In this document: positions 5,913 through 7,660 of the stretch, one piece after another
How positions within the stretch are numbered: position 1 is the first letter of the stretch
Layout: each line of letters opens with the position of its first letter
NCBI GenBank assembly: GCA_027083915.1
Contig: JALWML010000070.1
Coordinates: 1-7,660, forward strand
From: Lysobacterales bacterium
GTDB taxonomy: Bacteria > Pseudomonadota > Gammaproteobacteria > Xanthomonadales > Marinicellaceae
Direction: 5' to 3'
DNA: 7,660 nt
Notes under the pieces: model-generated
What the model saw: the letters and a program-made list of their open reading frames with translations, nothing else
Databases searched by the model: none
What the model was told of the DNA's origin: nothing
Translations under genes and position numbers: made by a program

Positions 5913-6563
5913 ATGAATTTTAATACAGCTCGAGAAAACATGTTGCTCAATCAAGTTCGCACATGGGATTTTGTCAGTCCAGAAAACATCAATATCATGC
6001 GTAAACTTCAACGTGAAGAATTTGTTCCTGTTGAACACAGAAAATTAGCCTTTAGTGATTTTGAAATCCCAATGGCTCATGGTGAATATATGATGAAACC
6101 AATATTAGAAGGCCGTATTTTACAGTCCTTAAACTTAACAGGTTCCGAGAAAGTGTTAGAAATCGGCACTGGCAGTGCTTACATGACTGCTTTATTAGCA
6201 TTATCCTCTAATCACGTAACCAGCGTTGATATTTATCAAGATTTCATCGATTCAGCTCTTGAAAAATTAGCAGAAGCTAATATAACGAATGTGAAATGTG
6301 AAAAAAATAATGTTTTCAACCTTAACTCAACCTATAAATACGACTGTATTGTTGCAACAGGTTCTTTTGAAGAAACACCAGAATTTCTATTGGAAAACAT
6401 TAAACAAGACGGGAAAATATTTGCCATTATTGGCACTTACCCCATTATGTCGGCTTGTCTGATTACGAAAAGCACAGATGGACAAGCTCAAATTGAAACT
6501 TTATTTGAAACTGTTGTCAAACCCTTACAAACACTAGAAGAAAAATCAGTATTCGAATTATAA
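5913..6563 (+). CDS. Protein-L-isoaspartate O-methyltransferase family protein (divergent)
   Basis: A 216-residue SAM-dependent methyltransferase of the PCMT fold. VLEIGTGSAY (81-90) is the SAM-binding motif I and VDIY (105-108) supplies the acidic ribose contact. LAFSDFEIPMAHGEYMMKP (45-63) aligns with the E. coli Pcm stretch containing LPIGQGQTISQP. The QTIS element that in true Pcm surrounds the substrate is replaced by EYMM, so repair of isoaspartyl residues is doubtful. I recall a subfamily with MLLNQVRTW near the N-terminus and MMKP-EGR-LQ-L in the middle encoded before tolC in other proteobacteria, and this protein fits it; the substrate is unknown. The ATG at 5913 is preferred because AGGTGA (5902-5907) is well placed before it; a GTG at 5904 is part of that site. 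tolC follows after 15 bp, so the two are probably co-transcribed. Confidence 0.85.
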   Translation: MNFNTARENMLLNQVRTWDFVSPENINIMRKLQREEFVPVEHRKLAFSDFEIPMAHGEYMMKPILEGRILQSLNLTGSEKVLEIGTGSAYMTALLALSSNHVTSVDIYQDFIDSALEKLAEANITNVKCEKNNVFNLNSTYKYDCIVATGSFEETPEFLLENIKQDGKIFAIIGTYPIMSACLITKSTDGQAQIETLFETVVKPLQTLEEKSVFEL

Positions 6564-6578
6564 AATACAAATAAAATT

Positions 6579-7660
6579 ATGAAAAAATTAGTAATAAGCC
6601 TAAGCGCTTTGACCCTTAGCTTTTCTGCATTAAGTGCAGATTTGGCCGAAGTCTTTAAACAATCCGAAGCACATGACCCACAGTTATCTGCTGCCAAAAA
6701 CACATTAAATGCCAGCAGTGAAGGTAAAAAACAAGCCTTTTCTGCCTTTTTACCTCAAGTTACTGGTGGGTGGAATAAAACCAAGGGTGACACCGAAAGT
6801 GGTGGCAGTCTCATTCCATTTCAAACCTTTGATATCAATACCGAAGGATGGAATATCGGAGTCAATCAGTCACTTTATGACCATAAAAACTACGGAAATT
6901 ATAAAATATCAAAGCTTCAGGTATTAAAATCTGTTTCAGATTATGATACTCAGTACCAAGATTTTGTGCTACGAGTTGCACAAAACTATTTTAATGTTCT
7001 TGGTGCTATAGACTCTTTTACCTTCTCAAAAGCAGAAGAAAAAGCCATTCAAAGACAACTTGATCAAGCAGAGCAGCGTTTTGAAGTGGGGCTTGCAGCC
7101 ATTACAGACGTGCATGAATCACGCGCACGATTTGATGGGGCTCGCGCTTCGGTCATTATTGCCAACAATCAACTAGAAGACAGTAAGGAAGCCTTGTTTG
7201 AAATAACTCAAAGATACTACGACGAACTCACTCCTGTACCAGATGATATTGACTATAATAGCTTTAACTTAAAAAACATGGAAACTTACCAAGAACAAGC
7301 TCTTGCAAATAACCCCGAGCTTGCTGCAGCACAATTAAATGCCGAAATTGCTGAAAAACAAATTCAAGTCAGTAAGGCAGGGCACTTTCCAACTATTGGG
7401 CTCAACCTTTCTCGTAGTCATTCACTAAATCCCAATGCGACCTTTTCTCAATCACGCCCCGACCCAGATAACCCTGGTGCTTTTATTGTGGATGTCTTTG
7501 AAACAGACAGAACATCAGAATCCAATACGGCAACACTCAATGTTAATGTGCCAATTTATTCAGGTGGTAGAACACAATCTCAAGTTCGTCAATCGGTACA
7601 CAACCACAAAGCAGCCATGGATAGATACGAACAAACAAGACGCAGTGTTATCCGAAAAGT
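6579..7660 (+). CDS. tolC: TolC family outer-membrane efflux/secretion channel (3' end cut by window)
   Basis: The frame is open for 360 codons to the window edge, so the C-terminal part (perhaps 70-100 residues) is missing. A Sec signal peptide is clear: MKK, a hydrophobic core, and an ALSA/D cleavage site after residue 20. The mature start LAEVFKQSEAHDPQLSAAK is typical of TolC. The hallmark RFEVGLAAITDVHESRARFD (starting near residue 167) matches the helical-barrel segment RFNVGLVAITDVQNARAQYD of E. coli TolC. The second internal repeat begins near ALANNPELAAAQLNAEIAEKQI, and NVNVPIYSGGRTQSQVRQ is the second beta-strand region. Family members form trimeric outer-membrane tunnels used by RND pumps and type I secretion systems. 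No Shine-Dalgarno precedes the ATG, and the gene starts 15 bp after the methyltransferase stop. The partner pump is not in the window. Confidence 0.95.
   Translation, partial: MKKLVISLSALTLSFSALSADLAEVFKQSEAHDPQLSAAKNTLNASSEGKKQAFSAFLPQVTGGWNKTKGDTESGGSLIPFQTFDINTEGWNIGVNQSLYDHKNYGNYKISKLQVLKSVSDYDTQYQDFVLRVAQNYFNVLGAIDSFTFSKAEEKAIQRQLDQAEQRFEVGLAAITDVHESRARFDGARASVIIANNQLEDSKEALFEITQRYYDELTPVPDDIDYNSFNLKNMETYQEQALANNPELAAAQLNAEIAEKQIQVSKAGHFPTIGLNLSRSHSLNPNATFSQSRPDPDNPGAFIVDVFETDRTSESNTATLNVNVPIYSGGRTQSQVRQSVHNHKAAMDRYEQTRRSVIRK

Noticed and set aside
6488..6927. Open frames of about 70 codons on both strands across the methyltransferase-tolC junction
   Set aside because: They conflict with the clear tolC signal peptide and the methyltransferase C-terminus and have no supporting motifs.

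Overview
The window looks like chromosomal DNA from an AT-rich proteobacterium, most likely a gammaproteobacterium. The evidence is an rsmG-parA-parB core operon, an isoaspartyl-methyltransferase-like gene next to tolC, and a two-gene YeeE/YedE-type sulfur transporter. A sulfur-oxidising lineage of the SUP05/Thioglobus kind would fit the low GC and the transporter, but that placement is inference from gene content and protein style. I see no rRNA, tRNA, CRISPR array, insertion sequence, integrase or other sign of a mobile element.

Layout. Everything from 1 to 5780 is on the minus strand and everything from 5913 to the end is on the plus strand, with a divergent promoter region (5781-5912) between. 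Reading the minus strand in transcription order: rsmG (5780-5154), parA (5157-4384) and parB (4384-3524) overlap by 4 and 1 bases and form one translationally coupled operon. A GTP-type phosphoenolpyruvate carboxykinase (3471-1717) follows after 52 bp. A 38-bp AT-rich near-perfect palindrome (1636-1673) lies just beyond it and probably ends that transcript. Next is a two-gene unit: a 97-residue three-helix membrane protein (1555-1262) and, 2 bp later, a 153-residue soluble protein of unknown function (1259-798). After a 215-bp gap come a YeeE/YedE half-transporter (582-13) and the start codon of the following gene (3-1), which is probably the other half. On the plus strand a divergent PCMT-family methyltransferase (5913-6563) is followed 15 bp later by a TolC-family outer-membrane channel (6579 onward) that is cut by the window edge.

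Function. Most of the window is housekeeping: ribosomal RNA methylation, chromosome segregation, gluconeogenic/anaplerotic carbon flow, sulfur-compound uptake and an efflux/secretion outer-membrane channel. No spectacular new system is evident. The parts least explained by known biology are the small membrane protein plus soluble partner (798-1555), the palindrome beside them, and the methyltransferase that lacks the usual Pcm substrate motif but sits directly upstream of tolC.
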